This document shows positions 34,959 through 47,070 of a stretch of 64,000 nt of DNA, piece after piece. The translations under genes and the position numbers were made by a program. Position 1 is the first letter of the stretch. The number at the start of each line of letters is the position of its first letter. The notes under the pieces were generated by a model, which ran no database searches, was not told the origin of the DNA, and was given only the letters and a program-made list of their open reading frames with translations. The stretch comes from Cheilinus undulatus (Eukaryota > Chordata > Actinopteri > Labriformes > Labridae): positions 26,229,855 to 26,293,854 of the forward strand of contig NC_054867.1 in the NCBI RefSeq assembly GCF_018320785.1, given 5' to 3'.

Positions 34959-37900
34959 TCAGTTTATCATGATGAAGTTTGACTTGCAATGAGCTAAGGA
35001 ACAAAGAAGAACATACATATTAGAACATGGAGATACTGAGACAGTGATACAGTCTTCATTCATAAATGTTAATCTTCTTTCTGTGCATGTTTGATTTAGA
35101 CCGGCCACACACAACAGGATTTTAAGCTCGATTTAAAAATCCTGTAGTGTGTAACCAACCTTTGTGAACTTTTCTTTACTCAGCGAGTAAATACTCATGT
35201 CCAGTTTCATCACAGACTTTACATATTAGCACTCTCCTTACCAATGAACTCTGCAACAGGGTCGTGTTCTCCCTCAGTGCGAATGGTTCCTGCAATGCTG
35301 TCGTTCTCCAGGATGGGCAGGAAGAGCTGAACAAAGTCTGATGTGTATGGGGGTGCAATCACATCGAGTACCTGTAAAGACATATACTAGAATTTTATCA
35401 CTTTGATCAAAGTTTATATATGTCTATGTTTTGAGGGCTTTTTATGCCTTTCATCAGAGAGGAGGACAGTGGATACAGTCAAACAGGGATGAGAGAGATG
35501 GGGAGAGACATGCAGTAAAGGATCTACAGGATGGAACTGAACCCCGTATATGGGGTGCAACCTAACTGCTAGGCCATCTGAAAAGGATGAATGGATTGGA
35601 TATGCAGCATGCTGTCACCTTCTGGTGTAATACAGCAACAGCTAAAAAACTGGAGGATACATTTAAAGATGCAATTTTCATACTTTGACTTCTCATACCT
35701 AATTACTTCTTCTCTATAGTTTTATTTAAGTTACACTGTAAAACAAACTTTTTTTATTTCCTATTTTTTTTATAACAACCTTTAGAGGTAGACTTCAGCA
35801 AAATATAATAAATGCATTCATTAATTTTTTAAAGAATCCTGGCGGTATGAAGTTTGAGGGATGACACAGCATTTTAGGACCTGCAGATTTTGTGTAACTT
35901 CAGTTAAACTTTCAAATCAGAGCTCACTTCCTCTCGTGTTGTATTTCTTCACCACAAGTGAAGATAAGAAGCAGCTGTTACCTCAGTGACAAAATATCTG
36001 ATGAGGGAGATGTCTGTGTTTAGTTTCTCCAGACATTTGCGAATGTAACTGACGACTGGCAGCACATAACCACGACTCAGCAGATGTACCATGCGGTCTA
36101 GAAGAGTCTTCTTCAGCTCCAGCTGAGAGGGAACAAAAACCAACACGGTGTCAGCTGAGAGGTTTCACTCTTACCACAAAAACACTCCTGTATGAGAGGC
36201 ACAGAAACACGGACCTGCTCCATGACATCGAGCTGAGAGTGCTCCGTTTCAAACAGTTTGATGAGCAGCTGGAGGACCTGTGGATGCAGCAGCTGGTGAC
36301 ACGTACAGATCTGCGAGGAGGAAGGATTCATGTTTAAATTCAACAGCTGGATCATGATAAAAGAATAGAAATCTAATGTTCACTTAGTAATAATGTTGTA
36401 CCTCGTCCAGTAGAGCTAAATGAACAGGAGTGTGGTCGGTCTGCAGCTGGAAGTACCGCGGCTCAGACACCGTCCAGTCCACCCATTTCAACACCCCCAT
36501 TGCAACAACTGGGAACCTGAACACAAACACAGAGGCAGCATGGATCAGTAAACTGAGGGAAGTCAGGTCTGTCAAAGCTCAGTTCATTGTATACAACAAT
36601 ACGTTTCTAATTCAAGAACTAAATTTTCTCACTGAAGATGTTGTCTTTATTCTTTTCAATAAATAATTTACTCTTTTTTAATCAGCTTTCAGCTGTCACA
36701 CATTAATACTTTCTGGACTTATACTCACACTTGTACAACTGAGACAAACACTGTTATCCCATAAAATGAGGGGAAAAGCTTATCTCTAGGCCAGATGGCA
36801 GTTTTAGAGATTGTGGAGCTTTCAGAGACTTTTGAATGTGATGTATAGAAGTACTTCAGTTTCCCAGTGAAAAGGTAACAGACAAACAAAAACAATATGA
36901 AGACACTGCCGAACTGTGGTGACACACTCCCCACTTCATGGGGAATAGGAGTGACATAAGGAGCCCCTTGGCAACTCATCATCCTAAAAAGATGTGGGAA
37001 GAAGCGAGGAGCAAAATCCAGCCAGGCCAAAAGATGCATAATGAAGTGTTCACAATCCCACTTCCCCACAACAGCACGAGTAAATACATCTGCAAAGACC
37101 TACAGCTGTTTTCAGTGGGCAACAAAGGTTTTAGTAGGTAGGTTAACACTGGGGCCAAATTATAAGTATAGATTTTGAAGCCTAATGCACACCCGTGGCA
37201 CTTTTTTTGCCATGTTATAATATTTGAAGTGTAAATGCCACAGACTTATTACCAAGGTATTACCGTACTGTGAGATTTGGATAATGTTACATCTCTAGAA
37301 ATAACCATTTAAATTGTTGGGTTAAAGATACAGTATGTTGAATTTCTGCACTAAAATACTTAAAAGTGATCATTGTAAGGTTATATATGTTTTTCAATTA
37401 AAGTCTAAAAGTATCTCAAATGATTCCTAAAATTTCCAAAGCCAGAGAAATTCTGAAATTTTCATAGTTTTAATGAGGCGTGTCTTTTTATGGTGGCTGC
37501 CATGTGTGTTCAATCATCCAAACTCACCCCTGTAATACAGATCACCTCACAGCACTTAAGACCAGCACTGCTCAGCCCTGTCCACCTCTACTGCCTCCTT
37601 CTTAATACTATTTCTTGTTCTGAATTGAGGACTCTGTTCAATAAAAAAAAAACTACCTCATAAGGCATATTTACAAAACAAAAATCCAATGTTATAAATT
37701 TCTCATAATAGGGGAGAAATGGACTAAAAATGCACTTCTGGGTTAGCTTGAAGCAATGTCATAGCACACGTGTAGTCTGACACTGCTTCCAAAGCAAACC
37801 CCCTTTGTACCATTTTCAGTGCATTTCCCCCTGATTTTGATGAATTTATAAATGTAAACAAAATGTTGGTTTCCTGTTTAGTAAATATGCTTTTAAATGA

Positions 37901-40900
37901 ACAGAATCCTCAATTCAAATCAATAAACAGGGGGGTGGGCAGAGCTGGTCTGTACTTGTCACATAGTGCTATTTTGGTTGAGAGCCCCCTGGTGGCTGCC
38001 TTTTACATAAGGTTCTCATTCATCCAGGTCATGGTTATCCAAATCTTTGTCAAGGAGGCAACTGGACTTGATTGAGGTTCTTTAAGGCATTTTGCCTACC
38101 TTCCAAAAGGCTTCTTTAGTTCTGATGTGACTGGAGCCAAAGTCTGGCTGAATCTCAGTCTCCTCCCTAAACCCTGAGCCCTCATTGACTTAACTGACTG
38201 CACCTGCAAAGTGATTGAGTGAGTGAGGCTGCAAGGGCTTGAAGGGTAGAAACAGGAATGGGACAGCCCTTTGTTTTTTTTTTTTTTGACAGTCGGCATC
38301 TTGTAGAGCTTAAAACAAAGATAAAAACAAGCATGCCTCACCTACAGACCTGTTTTCTCAGTGGATGAAGTCTGTTTTATATAATATACTTACAGGAAAA
38401 ATACTTCTTTTTACAATGTCCACCCCTTTTTGCACCTTCCATGTTTTTTGTTTACATTTTTGCTCTTTTCACTTCACTTTTATAGGGTTTACTGGCAGGC
38501 ATCCAACATGAATCCCTGCCATACATCACAATGCAATGAACTATGGGTAATTCCCTCACGCTAAGTCTGCAGAGATGCCCATTCACGGAAAGGGTACATG
38601 AAGGGCTCAAAAGTCAGCGAGAGATCCCTCACACACTTTATGATTTGACAGTGGGACAACCCTAAGCCCTCACGGACTTTGCGGGAGCGCGCCTCAAAGG
38701 CAGTGAGTGTGTGAGTGTGGACGTTGGGATTGGGCCTCTGACTTAATAGCCTTTGTTGACCATCCACATGCTCAGGTGACCAATCAGATCATTAGCACGT
38801 GGATGGTCAACAGAGGCTGTAAATTCCAACTTTGGCCCCAGTCACATTAGAACTAAAGAAGCCTTTTGGAGGAGAGGTAAATATCTTCAAGAACCTTAAC
38901 CAAGTCCAATTTTACATATGGTGTATTTAACTGATAACTAATTGAATAAATACAGGTGTCCACTTCTAAAACCATGTTAAAATAATCCATTTTTGGTAGT
39001 AGAAAATTTACAGGTGTTCAAGGAATAAGATTTCCTCCACTCACCTAATACACTGGTACAAAGTGCCAAGTTCAGCCACCAGCTCTGTGGCTCCTTTGTT
39101 CTCGTTGCAGCACAAGTTGTGCACCGTCTCTATGGCTTTGGAGGTTGACTTCAGCTCATCTTTATTGATGTTTACTCGCTTGTTCTGTTGTAGAGCAGAG
39201 AAAAAAACAGACATGTGAAGCAGAGCTAAGGGGACAGCTCTTTAAGAAAGCACGGTATTAGAAGAAAAGGCATTCGAATGTTTGGAAAATAAGTACATGG
39301 TTAAACAAGAGATTAGGATAATATTACTACTGAACCATTTACCTGGATGCTAACTTTTACTCAGTCTAACATTTCTATAACGTGTAGAAGCATCAGAAAG
39401 ATTTAAACAAGTTTTTTTATACCTTTTTCCACGTCTCAACCACACTGGCAGCATAGGCCAGGATGTGGATGTATTTGTGTTTATGGTCTTGGTTGATCTT
39501 TGATCCGGGTTTAAACAGGGACTGCATAAACAGATCCAGAAAGGCGGGCACTCTGATCTAAAAAGAAGGGAAAAATCAGCTGACTGCATCTTCACTAGCA
39601 TGTGTGAATCTAAACAGGGTCAAAAACACTCCACACACCAGCTCAACAGGAGGTGGGTCCATACTGCTGAACATCTTGAACAGAACCGTGATGTCTGCAG
39701 GGTTCAGGGCTCCTTTGGACAGCATGGCCCCAAGCGCCTGACAGGCTCGAGGGTAGGCAGCTGCTGTGCCCAGGGCGAGGGTTATCTGGCTAGCATCGTG
39801 ACCTCTGAGATATAAATCACAGCAGCAGAGTCAATATTAGTAGTCTCATTTGTTTTTACACACACACACAACCTAACTTGATGTCACTTTATCAAATCTG
39901 CCCCTGAAAGAAAATAAATCATGGGTTTTGTGGTGATGAATTGTAAATGAGACACCAAAGTTACCTCTGATGTGCTGACTTCTGCACCTCCTGGCCGATC
40001 CTCCTGACTGCTGAGCCGCCCTGTTCCTCCTGCGCAAGGATGGACATCATCGCCTGAGCAAAGAGGTATGTGTGTTCACCATGACACACCATCTTCTGCA
40101 GAAGAGAGTAGGAAACAATTCAGCCAAAAAATAAAAACAATAAACACAACAGGCAGCAAATAGAAGGACAGGAGCTGAATGTCTCTGGCTATTTTTATTT
40201 GAGACTAAATCCTCAGATAAGGTAAATAATAAAGAAAAAAAAAAATCTTGTTTATTCTACAAAATAAAAAGGTAGCCTCTACCTAATCTAAAGCCTAATT
40301 AAATAAACAAGCACTTGCTCCTGACTTAACACAATAAATCCGGCACTTATGATAATTTGTAAAAAGAACACTGACCCCTAACTTAAATTTCATTGGCTAC
40401 TGGTTAATAAAACAGAAGCTTACAGCAAATTCTGGCAGGTTCTTTTCCAAGTTTTCTTCTCCTCCATCAAGCAGCGTGGCCAAAGACGTCCTCAACACCC
40501 GAGAGAATACCTCCAGCTGCTGACAAGCTGTGGACACACTGGTGATCTCACCCTGGTAACCTGCATCTGAAATGAGCTACAAAAACACGGCACAAAATAA
40601 AGTGTGAGACTACAAATGCAGAGACCCTTTTCTGTATTTCTAAACTAATATGATTTTTAAAATTGCCTTCAGCAAACAAGCCCAAAACTTAGAGGATTTA
40701 TTTACTGATCAACATACTGATCTGTCCTAACATCTAATTAAACATTATTCAAATCTAGTAATTACTAAATTATTGTAAAGAAGATTGAAATCAATGACCA
40801 GATTTGCTAGGCAACTTATCTATGGTTTCAGCTTCTCAGGATCATGAGACAGGATAATCAAATTATACAATTACTGGGTCACATGTTGTGTTGTGCTCTT

Positions 40901-43714
40901 TATCCAGAGGTTTTGCCACATGTGACAAATGGAGCACACCTTCCCTTCTTTCACAACACAGGGAGTACTGAACCCATCCAGCAAAAACTACTCTTTCCTT
41001 AATTCAAGTGGGGAGCAGAGGGAGTCATGGAGAGGAGATGACAGAAAGGCAGCCATTAACAACAGCTCTGGAAATGCAAGTCAACGCGTGCTGTGTCATA
41101 TCAAACTGAACTGGACTAAAACAACCTATAACACTGACAAAACAGCATGCAGAATTTGTTACATTGCTGTTACTGCCCCTCACAGTAACATGATGTATTT
41201 ATCTAATCATTCAGGCATGGATACAGATGTTGTAAAATCAATATGCAATCATGTTTTATAGCCATGGCCTCTATATCATAAAAATAGCTGTGATTATCAT
41301 TTTTGCCACAATTTGACCAGTATCCATCCCAAACTATCACAGCACGACCCTTATTCTTCACATTTCTTATTTTTCTGTCCTAGGATATTTTAACACCGAT
41401 GATAAAGTAAGCAAGTAGTTGATTTAATTACCTCCGCCAGGAGGTTATGTGATCGAGTGGGTTTGTCTGTTCGTTTGTTGGTTTGTTAGCAACATAACTC
41501 AAAATGTCATGGATGGATTTTCATGAAATTTTCAGGAAATGTCAGAAATGACATAAGGAAGAACTGATTAGATTTTGGGACTGATCCGGATCACTGTCTG
41601 GATACAAGAATTTTTTTAGAGGATTCTGTACTATTGGGAGATAGGGCTAATGGCAGAGGTCTGTGCTGTTACCACTTTAGATGGCGATGGCGGATATGAG
41701 TAACTTCTTCCAAGTTCTGGAGTTTATAGAGTTTCAAAGACGCATGCCCGGTCAGAACACGAGTCGGAGCATAACAGAAAGAAAGACAACGAATTGTAGC
41801 GAGAATACTCACAATGCTGGGAGGAAAAGAGGAATATTCACCCTCTGCCATGACTTCCACATGTAGCGAAGCCAATGCTTTGCCTCACCATGTCTCCACC
41901 CCACCGGGGAGGGAGTAATCGGCAAATTCGATTTTAGGAGTGACCTGGATCACTGTCTGGATCAAGGAACGTTTTTAAAGGATTCTTCACTATTAGGAGA
42001 TAGGGCTAATGGCGGAGGTCTGCGCTCTCTAAATGTTTTTCTAGTGAGACACTGCTATCTACCTTTACGGTGAAGTTGAGCATCAGGCAGTCAGGATGGG
42101 CCTCTGCCAGCTTATAGAAAAGATCTCTCCATGTTGTGTGTGCGATCATCTGCTCCAGCCAAGCAGGAGTCTGAAAACACACAAATGAGAGGACTGGATC
42201 AGTTTGGTTAACAGGAACTTTCTTTTCAATTACATCTTTGTGTTCAGGAATCTTACCTCTCCCTCCACTGTGAAAATTGAGTCAGCCTTCTGAGGGTCAA
42301 AGTGCTTTATGAGGAGACTCTTGAGGTGGTTTTCTACTCTTTCTTGGACCTGAGCGGGCTCTACACCTGCAGTTAAAACCATGAATAGGCGTAACAATGA
42401 GAGGTTAGAAAACAACCCTAAAAAAACAACTCTTATTTCCTACCTACCCATCTGAATGAGCCACTCTGCGAGCAGATTGACTGTCTGAGCCACGGCAGAG
42501 TAGTTTTCTGAAAGGAGCTGGATGACGTGTTCTGGAGAGCCACCTGCCTGGAAATACCTGTGAGAGAAATGTTGATCCCAGTGGGTATTTATGATTCACA
42601 AGGCCAGCCTTTTTGGTCAAAATAAGAACCGTCTTGTGAAGTCTTTGGATATTTTCCTCACATACATACACAGCAATAGAATTCACCTTATGTTGTTTCT
42701 GAATGAGAAAGCAGATGCTTACGTTTTGAGGGTGTTGAAGATTGCAGGCTCCATGATGTAATCTCTGCTGGAGAATTTCTGCAGACAATCTTCTTGGATT
42801 TTTCCATCATTTACACCTTCAACATAGTCCTCCTGAGAGACAAAATATTGTTATACTTTAGTTTTACGTTCATTTTTGTTAAAACAAAATAAGAAAATTG
42901 ACAAAATTATAACTCCTCATCAAAGTTGACTCTTTAAACTCTGCAAAGGCATAGTAATGCAAGTAGAAGCAGGCTGTCTTTTAAAAATGATCCATGCAGA
43001 TAAAATATCAATACAAAAACTAAGAGATATAATTTTATACTTTGCAAGCATAAATAGAACAATTGTATAGACAAATTACGACACTGGGTCCCAAATGTGG
43101 CACTTTCCGATATTGTCTTAATTAAGACTATGAATAAGTCATTTTAATATTTAAAGCACATTAAAGGAAGACGGGAAGTTTTAGATTAGATTTGGAAAAC
43201 CAAACGTCCACAAATCCGTTACATTTAAAAATGCATTACTTTGTTTTTTTTCACATTTCAGCTGAAACTCAACTACTTGGTACAGAATGCTTTATTTACA
43301 CCCTGCTGAGCCCCAAATTTTTACCCGAACAGGCAACAGCACTTTGTCACGCATGAACTATGAAAAAACAATAACCTTAGAGATATGCATTACACTCATT
43401 TGAACATATAACTTAGATGTTCATCAGTTGGCCTGCAGCTAGCTAACAAAGCCAAGGAGCTGCTTTAATTTAGAGCAACATCTCCTCATAACAGGCGTGT
43501 AGGCACACTGCTCTCTGCTCTTTACCCCTGTGTTAAATAAGCGTATACTCCGCGTTGTCAAATCAAACAACCAGCTCGTTCAGCTACAGCTGAGCTAATG
43601 CTACCTAGCTTACCTGTACTATCACAACAGCCAAACAGCAACAAGTTAAACTCTCACCAAGTTACCGTCCGTGCCCTCCCAGTCTCCTCCACCGCTATAG
43701 TACTCCTCGTCCAT
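34959..43714 (-). CDS. nelfcd: Negative elongation factor subunit C/D
   Basis: This is a core subunit of the four-protein NELF complex, which holds RNA polymerase II paused near promoters. The 15 exons from the 5' end are 43658-43714, 42723-42832, 42448-42557, 42257-42366, 42063-42170, 40424-40576, 39965-40095, 39639-39804, 39423-39557, 39045-39184, 36402-36516, 36215-36310, 35982-36122, 35242-35371 and 34959-34993. They total 1737 nt (578 residues; human NELF-D is 590). The start [14 protein letters not shown] and end [11 protein letters not shown] match human closely, and most internal helices are nearly identical (for example [20 protein letters not shown]). The acidic N-terminal tail is a little shorter than in human. 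The gene is all-helical with no membrane segment. It is tail to tail with ctsz, as in human 20q13. Confidence 0.97.
35436..35582 (-). repeat. tRNA-derived SINE copy in nelfcd intron 13
   Basis: On the minus strand it begins with TGGCCTAGCAGTTAGG (A-box region) and GGTTCAGTTCC (B box; complement of 35533-35543). It continues into a body with CATGTCTCTCCCCATCTCTC and ATCCACTGTCCTCCTCTC, and ends ATGAAAGGCATAAAAAGCCC. This matches the order of a common fish SINE. It is oriented the same way as nelfcd. Confidence 0.7.
37340..38010. repeat. MITE-like inverted repeat
   Basis: The arm at 37621-37690 (TGAATTGAGGACTCTGTTCA... GCATATTTAC) is matched in reverse complement by 37861-37919 (GTAAATATGC...TGAACAGAATCCTCAATTCA). 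Weaker pairing extends outward (GACCAGCACTG against the complement of CAGAGCTGGTC, and GGTGGCTGCC on both sides). The exact ends are uncertain and no transposase is present. Confidence 0.6.
38061..38910. repeat. Long inverted repeat, arms of about 85 bp
   Basis: The left arm 38061-38146 (from ACTGGACTTGATTGAGGTTC, through CCAAAAGGCTTCTTTAGTTC, to GAGCCAAAGT) is matched by the complement of the right arm 38828-38910 with roughly 85 per cent identity by eye. A second short palindrome lies inside it at 38749-38818 (TTGACCATCCAC against GTGGATGGTCAA). The arm sequence is one I recall as multicopy in fish; the family is not assigned. Confidence 0.7.
40577..42062 (-). other. nelfcd intron 5
   Basis: This 1.5 kb intron holds the dispersed repeat at 41430-42032. 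The rest is AT-rich and unassigned. Confidence 0.55.
41430..42032. repeat. Dispersed repeat with ACCTCCGCCA ends, partly duplicated
   Basis: The left end is TACCTCCGCCAGGAGGTTATG. The body includes ATGGATTTTCATGAAATTTTCAGG and GATCCGGATCACTGTCTGGAT, and it ends GATAGGGCTAATGGCAGAGG near 41660. The closing part (GGATCACTGTCTGGATCAAGG to ATGGCGGAGGTCTGCGC) appears a second time at about 41935-42032, after 270 bases of other sequence. The ends are short inverted repeats (ACCTCCGCCA). It is a familiar teleost repeat. Confidence 0.6.
42833..43657 (-). other. nelfcd intron 1
   Basis: This 0.8 kb intron follows the 19-codon first exon. I recognised no repeat, exon or RNA gene. Confidence 0.5.
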
Positions 43715-44202
43715 GACGACGAGAGGACAGCAACGCAGAACCACCAGCAACGCCCAAAGTGTGAGTAATAAATTTAAATTTATCTTAGAGCTAGTGATGC
43801 TGAGTCGAAGATGTGAGATGCGCCTACTACCTTGTTTAGCTAGCAGGCTAGCGACTACTGGCGGAAAATGGCGAGACCGTTAATAACAGAACACGCCTCC
43901 CATTGGTTCAGTGGAGATGTAGCCCTGAGTTCAGTCTGGAAGGCTAAGCTCTCAAACATCAAAATGATTACCTTTTTTAAATAAAAGTTTACTCTAATAA
44001 ACTCACACGGATAACCATCTATATCAAACAGAGAACATAGCAGAGTTAACACTGAACATAAATACATTTACAACCTCATTATTTATTTCAGTAATGACTT
44101 GTCAGGCAGCATTAACTCAATGATTTTGTACCAAGGCTAAAATAGTTTGACTTTATCAAGAGTATATGAAAAAAACGTTAATTTCACAAGCACCCCAGCC
44201 CT
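43715..44202. other. Upstream region of nelfcd
   Basis: This presumably contains the nelfcd 5' UTR and promoter. A YY1-like AAAATGGCG lies at 43865-43873 on the + strand. No gene is visible on the + strand despite the minus-strand open frame at 43855-44067, which lacks support. Confidence 0.4.
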
Positions 44203-45275
44203 GCTTAAAGTCCCCCATGTGAACACTATAAGATCTTTGTGTGACTGAATTTTCTGTTTATAACGTTAGAAAGTCGTTCACCTCTTTCCTGGTTTTGTTT
44301 AAAGGGGATATATTATGCAAAAATCACTTTTTCAGGCTTTTCTAACAAAAATATTTGCCCATAGTCTGTCCACAATTCCCGCAAGTACCAGACACCCTTT
44401 CAGAAAATGTGTGCCAAAACAAGCCGTTCTCAGATTTTCCCCTCATGATGTCATGTGGAGAGTTAGCACCACCCAGGTTCGGTTAGCCCCCCCTGCTTGG
44501 AAGAAAGTTCTGCCCTCCTCTCCTGATCCTCCATATCCATTTCCTGAGAGGGGTGTAGTCAAGGGGCAGAGTCAGACAGCTCAGTAACATTTAAAGCTAC
44601 AGACACAAAAACAGCTGGTTCTGAGCAGGGCTTAAACAGAGGGGCTTTTAGACATGCAAAAATCCAGGACGGGAGTGTTGTTTTTTTCCAGCAACAAACT
44701 TCACAGGGATATTTTGGGGACCAATATAAATGTATCTTAAAAGGGTAAAATTAACTTGGAAAGGGCATAAAACTGAGCCCTTTACATCACCAGTCCTGAT
44801 GGAGAATCACCCTGCCCCTCCAACGCTATGATGATATGACACCACCAGGCAGTTCATCTCAGTAGTCTGCTGTTTGTCGATATCACTGTCTTCATTGAAC
44901 GTTAACAGCCAGCTTCATGCTTTTTGTTCATTGTGAGGTAAATTTCCCAAGTCTATCAGCCACAGTTGACTACAGGTCATTAAAATGATCATAACGGTTA
45001 TTTTTTACAAGAAAACAATAAATTTAACCCTCAACTTCTGTTTCTCAGCACTTGTACAGAGCCAGGAATCTGTGAGCAGAAGCATTTTTATAATTTGAGA
45101 GGATCTATTCTGGTTTGTGGGTGTGGGTTCAGCTCAATCAACCAACACACCCACACTATCCTAGAGCAGATTATACTGCCTCATCATGATTTTGAAGGTT
45201 AATTTTGTAAACGTGGAGATGCTTTTCATGCCTTAAATTTGTCCTGGTGGTTCATAACACAGTGGTGTAGTGACT
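44203..45275 (+). repeat. MITE family copy B, carrying an inserted element
   Basis: This is the same family as 15544-16105 and 52001-52700. The outer parts are 44203-44300 (TTAAAGTCCCCCATGTGAAC...TCACCTCTTTCCTGGTTTTG) and 44756-45275 (CATCACCAGTCCTGATGG...CATAACACAGTGGTG). They are separated by about 450 bases of a different repeat, so the second element jumped into this copy. Confidence 0.75.
44301..44755. repeat. Repeat nested in MITE copy B
   Basis: It begins TTTAAAGGGGATATATTATG and closes near ATCTTAAAAGGGTAAAATTAA, with AAAATCACTTTTTCAGGC just inside. This start is typical of a multicopy fish element usually bounded by TTTAAAGGGG inverted ends. The right end is degenerate here. The open frame at 44315-44587 lies inside it and is not a gene. 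Confidence 0.6.
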
Positions 45276-45354
45276 AATTTGCATTAATTTATTTGTTTAC
45301 TGTACTCAAATACTGTAAGAATGCTCATTATGATAAAATGCCTTACCTCATGTT

Positions 45355-45690
45355 CACATTTGCACTAATCAACTATCCCATGCTATCTTATCTAACTCAT
45401 GTAAATCTGCACAGATTCCTGCATATTTATACTTCTGATCATGTCTAGTCAGCATTCTTGCACCCTTTGCACATCTTTCAACCATACTATTGATGCACAT
45501 GGACTTGGATATACTAAGAAAATAACTAACAAGAGCTTGTACATATTTTTTATTTACTTTTTTCTTGTTTATTTTTTTTGTATTTAATGTTTAATACCTG
45601 TACATTGAGAGCAAAGCGAAATGGAGTCAAATTCCTTGTTGCATAGGCATACTTGGCCAATAAATGAGATTTTGACTCCATTCTTATCCA
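45355..45690 (+). repeat. LINE 3' tail (L2/CR1-like)
   Basis: The segment ends GTACATTGAGAGCAAAG, GGAGTCAAATTCCTTG, CATACTTGGCCAATAAATGAG and ATTTTGACTCC. This order, ending in GGCCAATAAA plus a short T/G/A-rich repeat, is what I recall from the 3' ends of fish L2/CR1-type LINEs. No reverse-transcriptase frame is present, so it is a short dead-on-arrival copy. Confidence 0.5.
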
Positions 45691-47070
45691 TAAAGCTTGG
45701 CCACTTATAACTACCAGGTTATTGACCTGTGTTCAGAAAATAGTACAGTTGATACAGGTTACAAAAGATGGAAAAAAGAAAATTTGTTTGACAGAAGCAG
45801 CAGCTGAAGAGACTGCTCAGGATGTGAAATTTCACCGTTTCTATTTGCATACATAACTACATGGAAAGAGGAGCATGTTAACTAAAAGTGGGTCTATTTT
45901 GGGACACAAGCATTTTTGCATCCACAGCTGCACTAGCAGCACATCTTTAGAGATATTGACCAACAAAGGAAGAAGCCAATGGCACTTGTCTAAAATTTTT
46001 AGCTATGTCCAGGATTTTAAATAATTTCTCAAGTATTTGAATAAAAGAAACATTTTTGAATTTTTTACTATAAAGGAAATGGATTCATGGATTGTAATGT
46101 TCATATATCCTTGGTTGAAACATTAGTAAACTAGTCCTGTGTGCCTGAAAATCTCAGAGTGAAACCACTGTCTGATATTTCTTTACTTTGATTCCAATAC
46201 ATTTATAAAAACTAATTCTTATCTTTAAAACCATATTAATTTCATCTGAAGACATTCCTACAGCACAATAAATATGATCTGAAACCATTTACAACCCTCA
46301 TTCTTCCTAACAATTAATATTTTTTCTGGTAGTATTTGTTGGGGGAAATAATTTCAGATTCATTTTAAGAGTTGTAAAAACTGATACATTAAAAACTATT
46401 TCCCAACCTACAGTCTCTGTTCAGCAACCGTTTTCAGTTCCTCTTAGTTGATTTGAATTGAAGTTTCCCTTTAAATCATAAAAATAAAGAAACACAACCC
46501 TGCTCCGTCTGTAAATCTCAACCACTGAGGCATTTTACTTACACAAAAGCTAAGCTACTTCTGCAAGTTTCTCACTGTCAAAGACTGAGCCATTACTTTC
46601 CTTGATTTACCTTTTTTTAGAAAACCTGCATGTGACCGGCTATACATATTCGATTTGTAAATTTATGTGTTAATGTAATTTTTCAAAGTTTCGCACAGTG
46701 CTTTGGCAGCAACAGACCTGTTCATGCCAATAAATCAAATTGGAAATTGAAATTGACAGGCAGTTAGAGTAAAGCCCATCCATTGCCACTATTACTTCAC
46801 TTAATGCAGGCTTCTTTGATGCTATCATCTCACTCAACTGTTTTTTCCCTTAGCTAGTTGAGAGATAGAAAATGTAATTAAATGTTAAATGTTTTTTTGC
46901 AGAAATTGAAAAGAAAAACTTGTTATTAGTGAAAGTTCAATGTTACAGCTCCTACTCTGCAGGATAAAAATGTTAGTAAAGAATTTAGGATCAACCCAAA
47001 ACGATAAAACTAACTTTTATATTTTAGAACTGAGAGAAGTGATGAGTCCAGGCACCTGGGAACAAACATT
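45691..47070. other. Intergenic nelfcd to kdm5b
   Basis: This is AT-rich sequence without an exon, RNA gene or repeat that I can name. It separates the upstream side of nelfcd from the 3' end of kdm5b. Confidence 0.4.

Larger units (their letters stand above)
36517..39044 (-). other. nelfcd intron 10, repeat-packed
   Basis: This 2.5 kb intron is the longest in nelfcd. It contains a MITE-like inverted repeat (about 37340-38010), a larger inverted repeat (38061-38910) and a CTCF-like motif at 37982-37998. The open frames inside it (such as 36725-37069 and 37863-38075) are not supported as genes. Confidence 0.65.

Noticed and set aside
44315-44587. 90-codon open frame
   Set aside because: It falls inside the nested repeat in MITE copy B.
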